NCBI GenBank assembly: GCA_028532815.1
Contig: JAQQAS010000053.1
Span: 30,242-94,241 of the forward strand
DNA length: 64,000 nucleotides
Origin: Pleomorphochaeta sp.
GTDB lineage: Bacteria; Spirochaetota; Spirochaetia; Sphaerochaetales; Sphaerochaetaceae
Direction of reading: 5' to 3'
The notes beneath the pieces are model-generated. The model saw nothing but the letters and a program-made list of their open reading frames with translations, was not told the DNA's origin and made no database searches. Positions 26,407 through 35,596 of this stretch are shown piece by piece. How positions within the stretch are numbered: the stretch's first letter is position 1; each line of letters starts with the position of its first letter. The translations under genes were made by a program, and so were the position numbers.

Positions 26407-28050
26407 ATGAAATTTACACAGTTACCTTTTCATGAAAATGTATTAAAAGGTATTTCTAATGCGGGCTTTGAAGACTGTACTAAAGTACAAGAAAAAGTAT
26501 TACCGATAAGTTTAGAAAACAAAGATTTAATGGTGCAGTCAAAAACTGGTTCAGGAAAAACTGCAGTCTATTTATTAACAATAATGCAAAGAATAGCAAT
26601 CGCTATTGAAAACAATGAACCCTTACCAAAGGCTCTAATAGTTGCACCAACAAGAGAGTTAGCTGTTCAAATAAAGCAAGATGCAAAATTACTTAGCTCA
26701 AATATCAAATTGAAAGTTGGTGTTTTTTATGGTGGTGTCGGCTATGAAAAGCAAGAAAAAGCTTTACAAGATTGTGATATTTTTGTTGGTACTCCTGGAA
26801 GATTATTAGATTTCCAAAAAAGTAGAAAAATTGATTTTAAACAATTTGATATGTTTGTTTTAGATGAAGCTGATAGAATGTTTGATATGGGATTTTATCC
26901 TGATGTTCAAAAAATGTTCTCACTTCTTAGAGACAAAAAACATATTCAAACTATGTTATTTTCTGCAACCCTAAGTGTTAGAGTTAGAAATTTAGCTTGG
27001 TCTTATATGAGTGAACCTGTTGAAATTGAAGTTGAACCTGAAGAAATTTGTGTTGATAAAATTGATCAAGAATTATATCACGTTGCAAAGGATGAAAAGT
27101 TTCAACTTTTTTTATATTTAATGCAAAGAGAGAATTGTGATAACGCATTAATTTTTACAAATACAAAAGCAAAAGCAGTCGAGATTGCAAAAAGATTAAC
27201 TCTAAATGGATATACAACAAAATATTTAATGGGTGATATGAGTCAATCTAAGAGATTAAATACTATCAGTCGTATGAAAGATGGAAATATTAAATTCTTA
27301 GTAGCAACAGATGTTGCAGCTAGAGGTATTCAAATTGATGATCTCCAACTTGTAATTAACTACGATATTCCAGAAGATTTTGAAAATTATGTTCACAGAA
27401 TTGGAAGAACAGCTAGAGCTGGTAAAACCGGTAAAGCAATTACATTAGCATGCGAAGAATATATCTATGGCCTTGAACCCATTGAAAAATATATTGAAAT
27501 GAAAATTCCTGTTAAATGGGTTGAGGAAGAAGATTTCTTATCTATTGAAGATAAGAGTAAAAATCTTAAATTTAGAGATTTAGTAAGTGAAAAAGAATAT
27601 GCTTCAAAGAAAGGTAGAAATACTAACTCTAGAAATTCAAAACCTTATACTAAAAATACTGATAGGAATAAAAGAAAACCTTATAATAGTCAAGATAAAA
27701 AAGTTTCTAAAGCAAGTTCCACTCCTAGATCTCAACAACCTAGAAATAATTATAAGAAAAAAGATCCTATTAATAAGAATAGAAAATCTTATAAAGAAAT
27801 TCAGCGCTTAACTTTAGAAGAAAGACTTAATTATTATAAACAACAATATGGTAATCCTGAGATTAATAAACATCCAAATCCAGTTAAAAAGCCAAATGCA
27901 CCTTTAGAAAAAGGCCAAAGACCTGCTAAGGTTAGTTTAGAGCAAAACAAGACACCTGTTATAAAGAAGTCTAAAAACTCTACTAAAAATGCTCCAAAAG
28001 AGAAAATTGGTTTCTTTAAGAAGCTTTTTTCTAAATTTTCTAAAAAATAG
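26407..28050 (+). CDS. DEAD-box ATP-dependent RNA helicase
   Basis: This is a 547-residue helicase. All core motifs are present: Q motif (KVQEKVLPISLENKDLMVQ), I SKTGSGKTA, Ia PTRELAVQ, GG, Ib TPGRLLDF, II DEAD at about residue 155, III SAT, V ATDVAARGI and VI HRIGRTARAG. From residue 395 on follows a long disordered tail rich in Lys, Arg, Asn and Pro, as in CsdA/RhlE-like proteins that remodel rRNA or mRNA in the cold. A good ribosome site (AAGGTG) precedes ATG 26407. The paralogue type (RhlE, CsdA or CshA) cannot be told from sequence alone. Confidence 0.94.
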   Translation: MKFTQLPFHENVLKGISNAGFEDCTKVQEKVLPISLENKDLMVQSKTGSGKTAVYLLTIMQRIAIAIENNEPLPKALIVAPTRELAVQIKQDAKLLSSNIKLKVGVFYGGVGYEKQEKALQDCDIFVGTPGRLLDFQKSRKIDFKQFDMFVLDEADRMFDMGFYPDVQKMFSLLRDKKHIQTMLFSATLSVRVRNLAWSYMSEPVEIEVEPEEICVDKIDQELYHVAKDEKFQLFLYLMQRENCDNALIFTNTKAKAVEIAKRLTLNGYTTKYLMGDMSQSKRLNTISRMKDGNIKFLVATDVAARGIQIDDLQLVINYDIPEDFENYVHRIGRTARAGKTGKAITLACEEYIYGLEPIEKYIEMKIPVKWVEEEDFLSIEDKSKNLKFRDLVSEKEYASKKGRNTNSRNSKPYTKNTDRNKRKPYNSQDKKVSKASSTPRSQQPRNNYKKKDPINKNRKSYKEIQRLTLEERLNYYKQQYGNPEINKHPNPVKKPNAPLEKGQRPAKVSLEQNKTPVIKKSKNSTKNAPKEKIGFFKKLFSKFSKK

Positions 28051-28104
28051 TCTTGTTCTACAGACTTAGATAGATTATTTTTTTAATATATTAATTTATA
28101 AAGA

Positions 28105-28863
28105 ATGGTAATAATTATGAAATATGTACATTATTTTTTTGCAGCGATATTATTTGTAATAGGAGTTATAATTTCTACAATATTTTGTGTTCTTCCTGCA
28201 AATTTTATAAGATTATTAGGCTTTAAAAAAGCCTCAAAAAAGATATATTGGGCATGGGCTCCACATTTAGCTAGTTTTGCAATTTGGTTATTAAATTATA
28301 AAGTCAGTGTTAATGGAATTGAAAATTTACCAAAAGATATATCTAATGTTTGTTTTATTTCAAATCATCAAAGTTTGCTTGATATTTGTGCATATGTCGG
28401 CAAATTAAAAATAAAAACATCTCCTATAGCAAAAATTGAAGTTTTAAAAGCTCCTTTTGTAGGATCTTTTGCCAAAGGAATTGAAGCTATATTATTAGAT
28501 AGAAAAAGCCCAAAATCTTCTATCAAAGCTATTTTAAATGGTACAAAAGAACTGAAAGAAGGGAAATCTGTAATTATTTTCCCAGAAGGAACTAGAAGTA
28601 AAAATGGAAAAATGGGTGAGATGAAAGCTGGAAGTTATAAAATGGCTATAAGAGCTGAAAGCTTAATTGTCCCTTTAGCAATCCAAGGAACTAGAAGTGG
28701 TTTTGAAGATAAAAAAGGGTTCCATAGATATGATTGTAATATCACAATACTTCCACCAATAAGTGCAAAAGGCTTAACTAAAGAAGAGCAAAAAGAACTC
28801 CCCTCAATTATTTCTGCACAAATCAAAGATGCATATGAGAAGCTCCCGGTTAGAAAGTATTAA
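28105..28863 (+). CDS. plsC: 1-acyl-sn-glycerol-3-phosphate acyltransferase
   Basis: This is a 252-residue membrane-associated acyltransferase that makes phosphatidic acid from lysophosphatidate. Two hydrophobic segments at residues 5-30 and 45-65 anchor it. The catalytic HX4D motif is SNHQSLLDI, the phosphate-binding motif is FPEGTRSKNG, and the later GTRSG is also present. The start could be ATG 28105 or ATG 28117; neither has a strong ribosome site. The ECF ATPase gene begins two bases after its stop, so the vitamin transporter is read through from plsC or from a promoter inside it. Confidence 0.9.
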   Translation: MVIIMKYVHYFFAAILFVIGVIISTIFCVLPANFIRLLGFKKASKKIYWAWAPHLASFAIWLLNYKVSVNGIENLPKDISNVCFISNHQSLLDICAYVGKLKIKTSPIAKIEVLKAPFVGSFAKGIEAILLDRKSPKSSIKAILNGTKELKEGKSVIIFPEGTRSKNGKMGEMKAGSYKMAIRAESLIVPLAIQGTRSGFEDKKGFHRYDCNITILPPISAKGLTKEEQKELPSIISAQIKDAYEKLPVRKY

Positions 28864-28865
28864 TA

Positions 28866-30302
28866 ATGTTAGCCCTTGATATTAATTCTTTGAGATTTAA
28901 ATATAAAAGTTGGACTGAAAAAAAAACAGATAACACTTTTGATAATTTGGATCTCCAAGTTAAAGAAGCAGAGAAAGTTCTAATTTTAGCAAATAGTGAT
29001 GAAGGGAAAACAACGCTCTCAAGACTAGTTTCAAATTTATTAACTAAGTTTATCCCTAGTGAAATTGAGGGGTCAATTAAACTGTTTAATCAGGATATAA
29101 ATTCATATGAACCGTATCAATTAATTGACAAAATTTGTTACGTTTCTCAAAATCCCATGGAAATGTTTATAACTACAACAGTTGAAGATGAAGTTGCATT
29201 TCCTTTTGAAACTATAGGCATTGAAAGAAATAAAATAATTGAAATAGTCAATTCTGCTCTTATAGATTGGGGGCTAGAGAAATATAGAGAAGTATCTCCT
29301 AGTGAATTGTCTGGGGGTGAAAGAAAGCGACTTCTTTTAGCTATTTCATTTGCTATTAATTCTAAGATTATAGTATTTGATGAAGCTTTTGATGACCTAG
29401 ATAAAGAATATAGAGATCTTTTAGCAAAAAAAATAAAAGAAAAAAATAATACTTTTATAGTTTTGAGTGCTAGATATTTAAATCAATTTAATAATGTATT
29501 TAATAGAATTTTAACCTTAGAGAATGGGCAAATTCATAATAATCAAGATTTTAAAACTCAGTTCACTCACCAAGCTATACATCATTATTTAAATAACTCA
29601 AGATTATTAAAATCAAAAGATTTTAGAGAAGATAATTTATTAATTAAAAAAGAGAAATTAGAAATATCATCCTTAGAAATTGAAAGAGTTAGAGAGAGTA
29701 ATAAAAGTATAAAATTCAATTTACATTGCGATAATTTTATTGTTAGAACAGGGGAAATTATTAGATTAGTAGGTAAAAATGGTAGTGGCAAATCTACAAT
29801 GAGTAGAATACTTTGTGGTTTAGATAAACCTCTTACTGGTAAATTGACATTAAATGATGAACAAATTAACAAAGATCTACTACAAACTAAAGTTGCATAC
29901 TTATTTCAAAATCCAGATTTACAGATTTTTTTACCAACTGTATATGAAGAATTAGCATATGGATTAGAAAACATCGAAGGGTTATCTTCAAAACAAATAA
30001 AGGAAAAAGTACAATCATGTGCTAAACTATTTAATTTAGAATTAGATGAAACACCTTCAACTATGAGTTTTGCTCTTAGAAAGTTTTTACAAGCCGGAGT
30101 ATATTATTTATTAGATAGACCATTTATAATATTAGATGAAATTGATGGTGCTATGAGTTATGAAGATTCATATTATATAATTGATAAGTTAAGTGAAAAA
30201 GGTTCCGCTTTGATAATCATTACCCATGATGATAATTTTGCAAAAGAAATCAGTGATAGAACTTATCTATTTGAAGATGGTATTGTTGAGGAAATATTAT
30301 GA
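28866..30302 (+). CDS. ECF transporter ATPase, fused EcfA-EcfA' with one degenerate site
   Basis: This is a 478-residue protein with two CbiO-like ABC domains that would power the EcfT and S components encoded next. The N-terminal domain has an unusual P-loop, ANSDEGKT (residues 42-49), without the first two glycines of GxxGxGKS/T. Its switch region, VLSARYLNQF, lacks the histidine, but LSGGERKR and VFDEAF are intact. The C-terminal domain has a proper P-loop (GKNGSGKST near residue 303) and THDD, but its signature is MSFALRKF instead of LSGG. Because each ATP site combines the P-loop of one half with the signature of the other, this leaves one normal and one dead site. Confidence 0.9.
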   Translation: MLALDINSLRFKYKSWTEKKTDNTFDNLDLQVKEAEKVLILANSDEGKTTLSRLVSNLLTKFIPSEIEGSIKLFNQDINSYEPYQLIDKICYVSQNPMEMFITTTVEDEVAFPFETIGIERNKIIEIVNSALIDWGLEKYREVSPSELSGGERKRLLLAISFAINSKIIVFDEAFDDLDKEYRDLLAKKIKEKNNTFIVLSARYLNQFNNVFNRILTLENGQIHNNQDFKTQFTHQAIHHYLNNSRLLKSKDFREDNLLIKKEKLEISSLEIERVRESNKSIKFNLHCDNFIVRTGEIIRLVGKNGSGKSTMSRILCGLDKPLTGKLTLNDEQINKDLLQTKVAYLFQNPDLQIFLPTVYEELAYGLENIEGLSSKQIKEKVQSCAKLFNLELDETPSTMSFALRKFLQAGVYYLLDRPFIILDEIDGAMSYEDSYYIIDKLSEKGSALIIITHDDNFAKEISDRTYLFEDGIVEEIL

Positions 30303-31060
30303 GCAGTGCAACAATATTTTTTGAAGGAAAAGGCTTTTTATATAGAGTAGATGCTAGGGCTAAAGTAATAGCACTTCTAATAGCTTGTGTCTTTGTATTT
30401 TTGCCAATTTATTTTTCAGGAATATTAACATTATCAATTTTATTAGTTTCATTGTCTTTTTATTCTGTTGGGATTAAAAATACAACAAATATATTAAAAG
30501 CAATATTACCTATGATAATTTTGGTAATTATATTTTCTCCGTTTTATGAGAGAAGTGGTACACCATTGTTAATATATAAAGATAATTTAATTTTAACATA
30601 TGAAGGACTGATTCATAGTTTAACATTATCATTGAGGTTTTTTTCAATAACCTTTGCATGTTCTCTTTTATTTTTAACAACTAAAATGAATGCCTTTATT
30701 TTAGCATTGCAATCTTTTTTTGTACCATATAAAACATGTTTAACCATTTCATTAGTATTTAGAACAATCCCTACAATATTTGATGCTTTTAATCAAATAT
30801 CTGATTCCCATAGTCTAAGAAGATCGAATCAATTAAAAAAGAAGAGATTAAAGAATTTATTTCCAACTTTAACTAGTGCATTGGTAGTTTCATTAAAGAC
30901 AATTCCATCTCTTGCTATGGCACTAGAGAGTAGAGGATATGGGTTAAAAACTAAAAGAACTAATTACCATATGTTATCAAGTTATAAGTATTTTATCTTT
31001 CAAACAATTGCTATAATATTCTTATTTATGGTACTGTTACTCACATTTAAAAAATTTTGA
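30299..31060 (+). CDS. ECF transporter transmembrane subunit EcfT
   Basis: This is a 253-residue membrane protein with five or six helices that links the ATPase to the substrate-binding S component. It has the CbiQ-family start FFEGKGFLYRVDARAKVIALL, the first coupling signature in SLVFRTIPTIFDAFNQI, and the second (A-R-G) as MALESRGYGLKTKRTNY. It overlaps the ATPase gene by four bases (ATGA). The S gene follows after ten bases, so all three products are made together. Confidence 0.92.
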   Translation: MSSATIFFEGKGFLYRVDARAKVIALLIACVFVFLPIYFSGILTLSILLVSLSFYSVGIKNTTNILKAILPMIILVIIFSPFYERSGTPLLIYKDNLILTYEGLIHSLTLSLRFFSITFACSLLFLTTKMNAFILALQSFFVPYKTCLTISLVFRTIPTIFDAFNQISDSHSLRRSNQLKKKRLKNLFPTLTSALVVSLKTIPSLAMALESRGYGLKTKRTNYHMLSSYKYFIFQTIAIIFLFMVLLLTFKKF

Positions 31061-31070
31061 GGATAAAATT

Positions 31071-31622
31071 ATGGAGAAAAGAAAATCTAATTCTGCTCTA
31101 AGAACATCTTTGATTGCTGTTCTTACCGCTGTGGTTGTAGTTTTTACTATACTTGTAAAAATACCAACACCTACAAAAGGTTATTTAAACCTTTGTGATT
31201 TAGCAATTTGTTTTATTGCTTTTACTTTCAGTCCACTTACAGCTTTAATAGCTGGAGGTCTTGGTACAGCGATTGCTGATATAATTTCAGGATATCCTCA
31301 ATGGGCACCAATTTCCTTTGTAGTACATGGGCTTGAAGGTTTAGTTGTGGCCTTAATTGTAAAAAGAAGTTCTCAAGATATAAGTAATTTAGTTAAAGTT
31401 TCAACTATTAAGGTTATTTTAGCAATGGTTGCTTGTGTAATTATTGTAGCTGGTGGCTATTTTGTTCTTTCTGCAATATTTATGAGTTTAGGATTTGCTG
31501 CAGCTGCTGCAGGGATTCCTGGTAACATTGGGCAATCGGGAATAGGGGTTATTGCCGGGTATGCACTTTCTAGAGCTGTTATCAAAGCCTATCCACCGGT
31601 GCAAGGACTATTAAATTATTAA
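31071..31622 (+). CDS. ECF transporter substrate-binding (S) component, probably for a vitamin
   Basis: This is a 183-residue membrane protein with six predicted helices, in the size range of ECF S proteins. The N-terminal LRTSLIAVLTAVVVV contains the helix that packs on EcfT. IPTPTKGYLNLCDLAICF and GLGTAIADIISGYPQWAPISFVVHGLEGLV resemble the family that includes the riboflavin and hydroxymethylpyrimidine S components (PF07155-like). The vitamin cannot be fixed from sequence, and no riboswitch is seen upstream. The C-terminal AAAAGIPGNIGQSGIG is also typical. It is the last gene before the terminator at 31633. Confidence 0.85.
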   Translation: MEKRKSNSALRTSLIAVLTAVVVVFTILVKIPTPTKGYLNLCDLAICFIAFTFSPLTALIAGGLGTAIADIISGYPQWAPISFVVHGLEGLVVALIVKRSSQDISNLVKVSTIKVILAMVACVIIVAGGYFVLSAIFMSLGFAAAAAGIPGNIGQSGIGVIAGYALSRAVIKAYPPVQGLLNY

Positions 31623-31632
31623 AATAAGAAAT

Positions 31633-31659
31633 AAAAGCGTTAGATTTTCTAGCGCTTTT
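31633..31659 (+). terminator. Terminator of the plsC-ECF operon
   Basis: AAAAGCGTTAGA (31633-31644) pairs with TCTAGCGCTTTT (31648-31659) around a TTT loop and runs into further T residues. Confidence 0.92.
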
Positions 31660-31751
31660 TTTTAAAAATTAGAAAATTATATGATTATATTGTTGAAATA
31701 ATAGTAAAAAAACACAACAATAGCGATATAAAAATTGAGTAGGGAGTTGAA

Positions 31752-33305
31752 ATGCAACAGAAGGGACAATCATTTTTGATAGTTGTATTAGATTTTGGCG
31801 CACAATATAGCCAATTGATTGCAAGAAGAGTTAGAGAAATTGGTGTATATTCTCAAATACTACCTTTTAATTGTAGTGTTGATGAGATAAAAGACCTAAA
31901 TCCTGATGGGATTATATTCTCAGGTGGACCAGCTTCAGTATCAGCTGAAGGTTCTCCTCGAGTACATGATGACATATTCAAACTAGGTATCCCAATCTTA
32001 GGTATTTGTTATGGTCTACAAGTTATGATGAAGCAAAATGGTGGAGAAGTATCTTGTCCTCTAAAGAAAGAGTATGGTTTGGCCAATATTGATATTGTAA
32101 AACAGTCTCTTTTATTTGATTCTATCAGCGATAAATCACAAGTTTGGATGAGTCATGGGGACTCAGTTTCTAAACTAGCTGACGGTTTTGAAATTATAGC
32201 TTCAACAGAGAACTGTCCAATTACAGCCGTTGAAAATCTTGATAAAAAATTCTATGGAGTTCAATTCCACCCAGAAGTAGTACATTCATTAGAAGGAACT
32301 AAATTAATTGAAAACTTTGTTATAAAGGTCTGTAAATGTGATAGAACTTGGTCTATGACTAGCTTTGTTGATAAAGCCGTTGAAGAAATTAGAGCAAAAG
32401 TTGGAGATAAGCAAGTATTATGTGGTCTTTCAGGTGGTGTAGATTCTTCTGTAGCCGCGGTTCTAATTCATAAAGCAATCGGAGATCAATTAGTTTGTGT
32501 ATTTGTAAACAATGGATTATTAAGAAAAAATGAAGCTGAAAATGTTCAAAAGATTTTCAGAGATAATTATTCTATTAGATTACAATATGCAGATGCAGAA
32601 AATGCATTCTTGGATGCTCTTAAAGGTGTTGGTGAACCAGAAGCTAAAAGAAAGATAATTGGTAAATTATTTGTTGATACTTTCTATAATGAAGCACGCC
32701 AAGCTGGAGATATTTCATTCTTAGCACAAGGTACACTATATCCAGATGTTGTTGAATCTCAAAGTGCATTTGGTGGTCCATCTTCAACAATTAAGTCACA
32801 CCATAACGTTGGTGGCTTACCTGAAGATTTAAAATGGGATTTATTAGAACCTCTAAGAGAATTATTTAAAGATGAAGTTAGAGAATTAGGTAGAGAATTA
32901 GGTCTTCCTGAACATATGGTAAATAGACATCCTTTCCCAGGTCCAGGCCTTGGTGTTAGATGTGTAGGTGAAATCACAAAAGAGAGACTAGACACCTTAA
33001 GAGATGTAGATGCAATCTTTATTGAAGAAATCACTAAAGCAGGCCTATATGGCGATATTTGGCAAGCCTTAGCTTGTTTATTACCTGTAAAGAGTGTTGG
33101 TGTTCAAGGTGATGAGAGAACTTACAGAGAAGTTTGTTCCCTTAGAGCTGTAACTAGTGAAGATGCAATGACTGCTGATTGGTATAGAATGCCACCAGAA
33201 GTACTTCAAAATGCTGCTAGTAGAATTTGTAATGAAGTTGCAGGGGTAAATAGAGTCCTCTACGATATTACAAGTAAACCACCTGGAACTATTGAGTGGG
33301 AATAA
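31752..33305 (+). CDS. guaA: GMP synthase (glutamine-hydrolysing)
   Basis: This is a 517-residue cytoplasmic enzyme of normal length that aminates XMP to GMP. The N-terminal class I amidotransferase domain has the nucleophile in GICYGLQVM and the His/Glu pair in QFHPEV. The ATP-pyrophosphatase domain has the P-loop GLSGGVDSSVAA, and the C-terminal dimerisation domain carries HPFPGPGLGVR and ends KPPGTIEWE. ATG 31752 has AGGGAG as ribosome site. The last codons and the terminator directly behind are repeated in altered form at 36130-36187, which marks the gene's end as an integration site. Confidence 0.97.
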   Translation: MQQKGQSFLIVVLDFGAQYSQLIARRVREIGVYSQILPFNCSVDEIKDLNPDGIIFSGGPASVSAEGSPRVHDDIFKLGIPILGICYGLQVMMKQNGGEVSCPLKKEYGLANIDIVKQSLLFDSISDKSQVWMSHGDSVSKLADGFEIIASTENCPITAVENLDKKFYGVQFHPEVVHSLEGTKLIENFVIKVCKCDRTWSMTSFVDKAVEEIRAKVGDKQVLCGLSGGVDSSVAAVLIHKAIGDQLVCVFVNNGLLRKNEAENVQKIFRDNYSIRLQYADAENAFLDALKGVGEPEAKRKIIGKLFVDTFYNEARQAGDISFLAQGTLYPDVVESQSAFGGPSSTIKSHHNVGGLPEDLKWDLLEPLRELFKDEVRELGRELGLPEHMVNRHPFPGPGLGVRCVGEITKERLDTLRDVDAIFIEEITKAGLYGDIWQALACLLPVKSVGVQGDERTYREVCSLRAVTSEDAMTADWYRMPPEVLQNAASRICNEVAGVNRVLYDITSKPPGTIEWE

Positions 33306-33343
33306 TACTATAAATAAAATAACTCCTTACATAGTAGGGAGTT
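33294..33343 (+). repeat. attL-like block: guaA end plus terminator
   Basis: This block consists of the last three codons and stop of guaA, 13 spacer bases and ATAACTCC...GGGAGTT. The first 12 bases match the distal copy at 36130 in 11 positions, and the 25-base hairpin part matches in 23. Confidence 0.6.
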
Positions 33344-33347
33344 ATTT
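33317..33347 (+). terminator. guaA terminator
   Basis: AAATAACTCCTTAC (33317-33330) and GTAGGGAGTTATTT (33334-33347) form a 14-bp stem with one G-U pair and a 3-base loop. The T-run is short. Confidence 0.8.
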
Positions 33348-33373
33348 GTTGCTAAAACTATTAAGCATACCAA

Positions 33374-33390
33374 AAGTGTACCAAAATATT
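33374..33390 (+). repeat. 17-bp direct repeat, left copy
   Basis: AAGTGTACCAAAATATT is identical to 36018-36034. Here it overlaps a tandem TACCAAAA pair (33368-33375 and 33379-33386, 11 bp apart). Short repeats of this kind inside both element ends resemble integrase arm-type sites. Confidence 0.5.
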
Positions 33391-33487
33391 ATTTCATTTG
33401 ATGCATTTCTTGTATTTTATCGGCTACTTGATTTTGTTTATTTGGATATAAGTGAGAGTATGTTTGATGGGTAGTTTAAAAATAATA

Positions 33488-34249
33488 TCACCATTTATAT
33501 CCACAGTTTTGACAATGATAAATTGGATGTTTTGAGTCTTGATTAAAATTTACTTGGTGTAAAGGCGTTGTTTGATCTTGTTTGAGAGATTCTTCAGTTG
33601 GCATTCCATAAATAATTTTTTCTCTTTTTGAAGAACTACAAACAGGACATTTAATGTTTTTATTAAAATAGTCTTTACCAAATTGCCATAAATATTTATC
33701 AATTTCTTTCAAACTATAATTATTAAGATTATAGAAATCTTTAAAATCTTTAAGTGTTTTATTAAATATATTGTAATTTTTTAAATCTTTTCTTTTAAAT
33801 GTGGAATAATTATTTTCTTTTTTATAATGCCATAAAACTTCATCTACACAACTATCATATATGGGATATCTTGAAGGTTGATGGTGACTACAGTACTTTG
33901 TAGCAAAAGAGTAAAAGTAAATTTTCTTATCTTTAGACATGCTTACATTTGCTATATCTTCTACTAAAGAAATATCACCCTCTTTTAGCTTCTTATCTAT
34001 ATTTAAAGTTATAATATGTTTTGCAATTATATAAGGTGAAAATATATTAGTACTATAAAAGTCGTTTAGGGTACTTACCTTAATGAGAACTTCATGAATA
34101 TTAGTATTATTAGGATAAACCTTAAAAAATAAATTATTAAGTGCTTTTTCTTGAGCAACATAGTTTTCAAGAGACTCCCAAGTATTTAAATATTTTTGTA
34201 ATTCTTTTTCACCTGGGGTTGGGATTGGAATTTTTTTTATTTCATCCAT
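33488..34249 (-). CDS. Uncharacterised protein with a C-terminal zinc ribbon
   Basis: This is a 253-residue protein I cannot name. Residues 1-195 are helical, with a conserved-looking core, YSFATKYCSHHQPSRYPIYD (113-132), a motif recurring in unnamed proteins of similar size in mobile DNA. The end is a zinc ribbon: CPVC (201-204) and CQNC (246-249), with YGMPTEESL after the first knuckle, as in ribbons that read CPxC...YGxPTxE...CxxCGYxW. The N-terminal part and ribbon suggest nucleic-acid binding. It lies in the guaA island next to an Abi_C gene on the same strand; the ribosome site is GGAAG. A part in defence is inference only. Confidence 0.6.
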   Translation of the reverse strand: MDEIKKIPIPTPGEKELQKYLNTWESLENYVAQEKALNNLFFKVYPNNTNIHEVLIKVSTLNDFYSTNIFSPYIIAKHIITLNIDKKLKEGDISLVEDIANVSMSKDKKIYFYSFATKYCSHHQPSRYPIYDSCVDEVLWHYKKENNYSTFKRKDLKNYNIFNKTLKDFKDFYNLNNYSLKEIDKYLWQFGKDYFNKNIKCPVCSSSKREKIIYGMPTEESLKQDQTTPLHQVNFNQDSKHPIYHCQNCGYKW

Positions 34250-34459
34250 ATTATATCTTCCTTTAAAATTATTGTAGCACGGTTAGAATACAAATAGATA
34301 TTTTAAATTCATAAGTAATCTAATTATTTCTTTTGTAAAACTTACTCACATATACTACTAACACCTCTATTTTATAAAAGGGTATCCAGCTCAACTTTTC
34401 TTATTTTAAAATTCAAAGCGAATATTATTATTAATATATATATTTTATACATAATATTC

Positions 34460-35296
34460 TTAAAAAGGAATATCAGAATAATAATCATCTTCTTTTGGAG
34501 CCTCTTGTGAATTTGTTATTTTTTGTCTAAGATTTTCAATCTTATCTATAAAAATTAATAATTCAGAAATACTTTTAACAATATAAGTTGCTTCTAGGTC
34601 TCCTATAATATCATTGTCATGGGCAAAACTTTTATTATTTCTAATATCGTTAAATGATTCAAACAATGAGATACTTGATTTAATTACTACAATATGAAAA
34701 TTTGATTGAAATAAATTATCATTTTCATATGTTTTGGCTAATTTACCAATTAAGCTTTGTAAAGAATAAAATTTTCCCTTATCACTTTTTATTTCAATAT
34801 TATTGTTGTTACAAATTTCTCTTATGAACCTAACTGTAAAAGTGTGAAGCCTATCAATACAAAGTATAGGCTTATTTTGACTCAACGATTGCTCAATATC
34901 AGCTTGTAAAACATTTAGATTATAATCTTTATTGACAGGTAACTTAACATTATTTTTATTATTTGATAGTTCCGTTGATACAATACGAAGTTTTTCTATC
35001 ATTTTTTTATCGAATTCTGAGAGCTTGTTTTGTTTTAATTTATAATTTTCGAAATAGTCTAATAAATCAAGCATTAATTTTCCAACTAAATAAGTTGGTT
35101 CTTGATTCCAAACTTGGCGTAATTTATTTGCTTTAGAAGTATGTTCACTATATTTAAGATCTTCGTAAATATCTATATTTATTGAAGCTTTAATAAATTG
35201 TTGAAAACTTGAATTTGAAAAATTAATTACGTATCCTGTATTCATATCAAATAAGTCTTCAAAATTTCTTTTATCCATTGCTGATAAAGTTGTCAT
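34460..35296 (-). CDS. Abortive infection (Abi_C) family protein with HEPN-like motif
   Basis: This is a 278-residue protein of the expected full length. The N-terminal part (FEDLFDMNTGYVINFSNSSFQQFI) and the C-terminal region from residue 145 (CIDRLHTFTVRFIREIC, SLQSLIGKLAKTYE, SFNDIRNNKSFAHDN) match abortive-infection proteins with an Abi_C domain. R219-NNKSFA-H226 fits the RX4-6H pattern of HEPN ribonucleases, which suggests growth arrest by RNA cleavage after phage infection. The start has GGAG nine bases upstream. The protein ends in an acidic DDYYSDIPF tail. No antitoxin-like gene is adjacent, apart from possibly the zinc-ribbon gene 210 bp downstream. Confidence 0.78.
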   Translation of the reverse strand: MTTLSAMDKRNFEDLFDMNTGYVINFSNSSFQQFIKASINIDIYEDLKYSEHTSKANKLRQVWNQEPTYLVGKLMLDLLDYFENYKLKQNKLSEFDKKMIEKLRIVSTELSNNKNNVKLPVNKDYNLNVLQADIEQSLSQNKPILCIDRLHTFTVRFIREICNNNNIEIKSDKGKFYSLQSLIGKLAKTYENDNLFQSNFHIVVIKSSISLFESFNDIRNNKSFAHDNDIIGDLEATYIVKSISELLIFIDKIENLRQKITNSQEAPKEDDYYSDIPF

Positions 35297-35596
35297 TACA
35301 GGAACTCCTTTAGGTATTAATTTTATATAGTTTAACTAGCTATATTTGTTATAATAATAACTTACTAAAAATAAAATTACAAACAAAAAAAGAGTATTCT
35401 TTTTACTACAATTCACCAACTCAATTTTCCTTAATATTTACGCATTGCTTAAATCCAAATATTATTTCTATTAAATAAAATTGTGTTCTAGAGCTCTCAA
35501 TAACATAATTTATGTAATAACATACCTTAAGTACTAAGAGACTCTAGTACTCATTTAAAGCTTGTTTTTTGAGACTTAGTTTTTTTAATTCAATAG
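35297..35596. other. AT-rich intergenic stretch within the island
   Basis: Apart from the Abi_C ribosome site next to its left edge I see no gene, hairpin or repeat here. It is probably where the front of the HNH gene was lost. Confidence 0.4.

Noticed and set aside
28866..31622. Riboswitch (for example FMN or TPP) controlling the first ECF transporter
   Set aside because: The ATPase gene starts two bases after plsC and no leader with conserved riboswitch boxes exists there or before plsC.
31660..31751. Purine riboswitch before guaA
   Set aside because: Only about 90 bases are available. There is no paired P1 stem with the conserved loop cores, just a TTGTTG/CAACAA repeat near a promoter-like stretch.
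33292..33474. 60-codon plus-strand frame overlapping the end of guaA
   Set aside because: It starts inside guaA in another frame, runs through the guaA terminator and has no ribosome site.
33488..34249. Toxin-antitoxin pair formed by the zinc-ribbon and Abi_C genes
   Set aside because: The genes are 210 bp apart with separate ribosome sites, and neither is of antitoxin size or type; joint action remains only a possibility.
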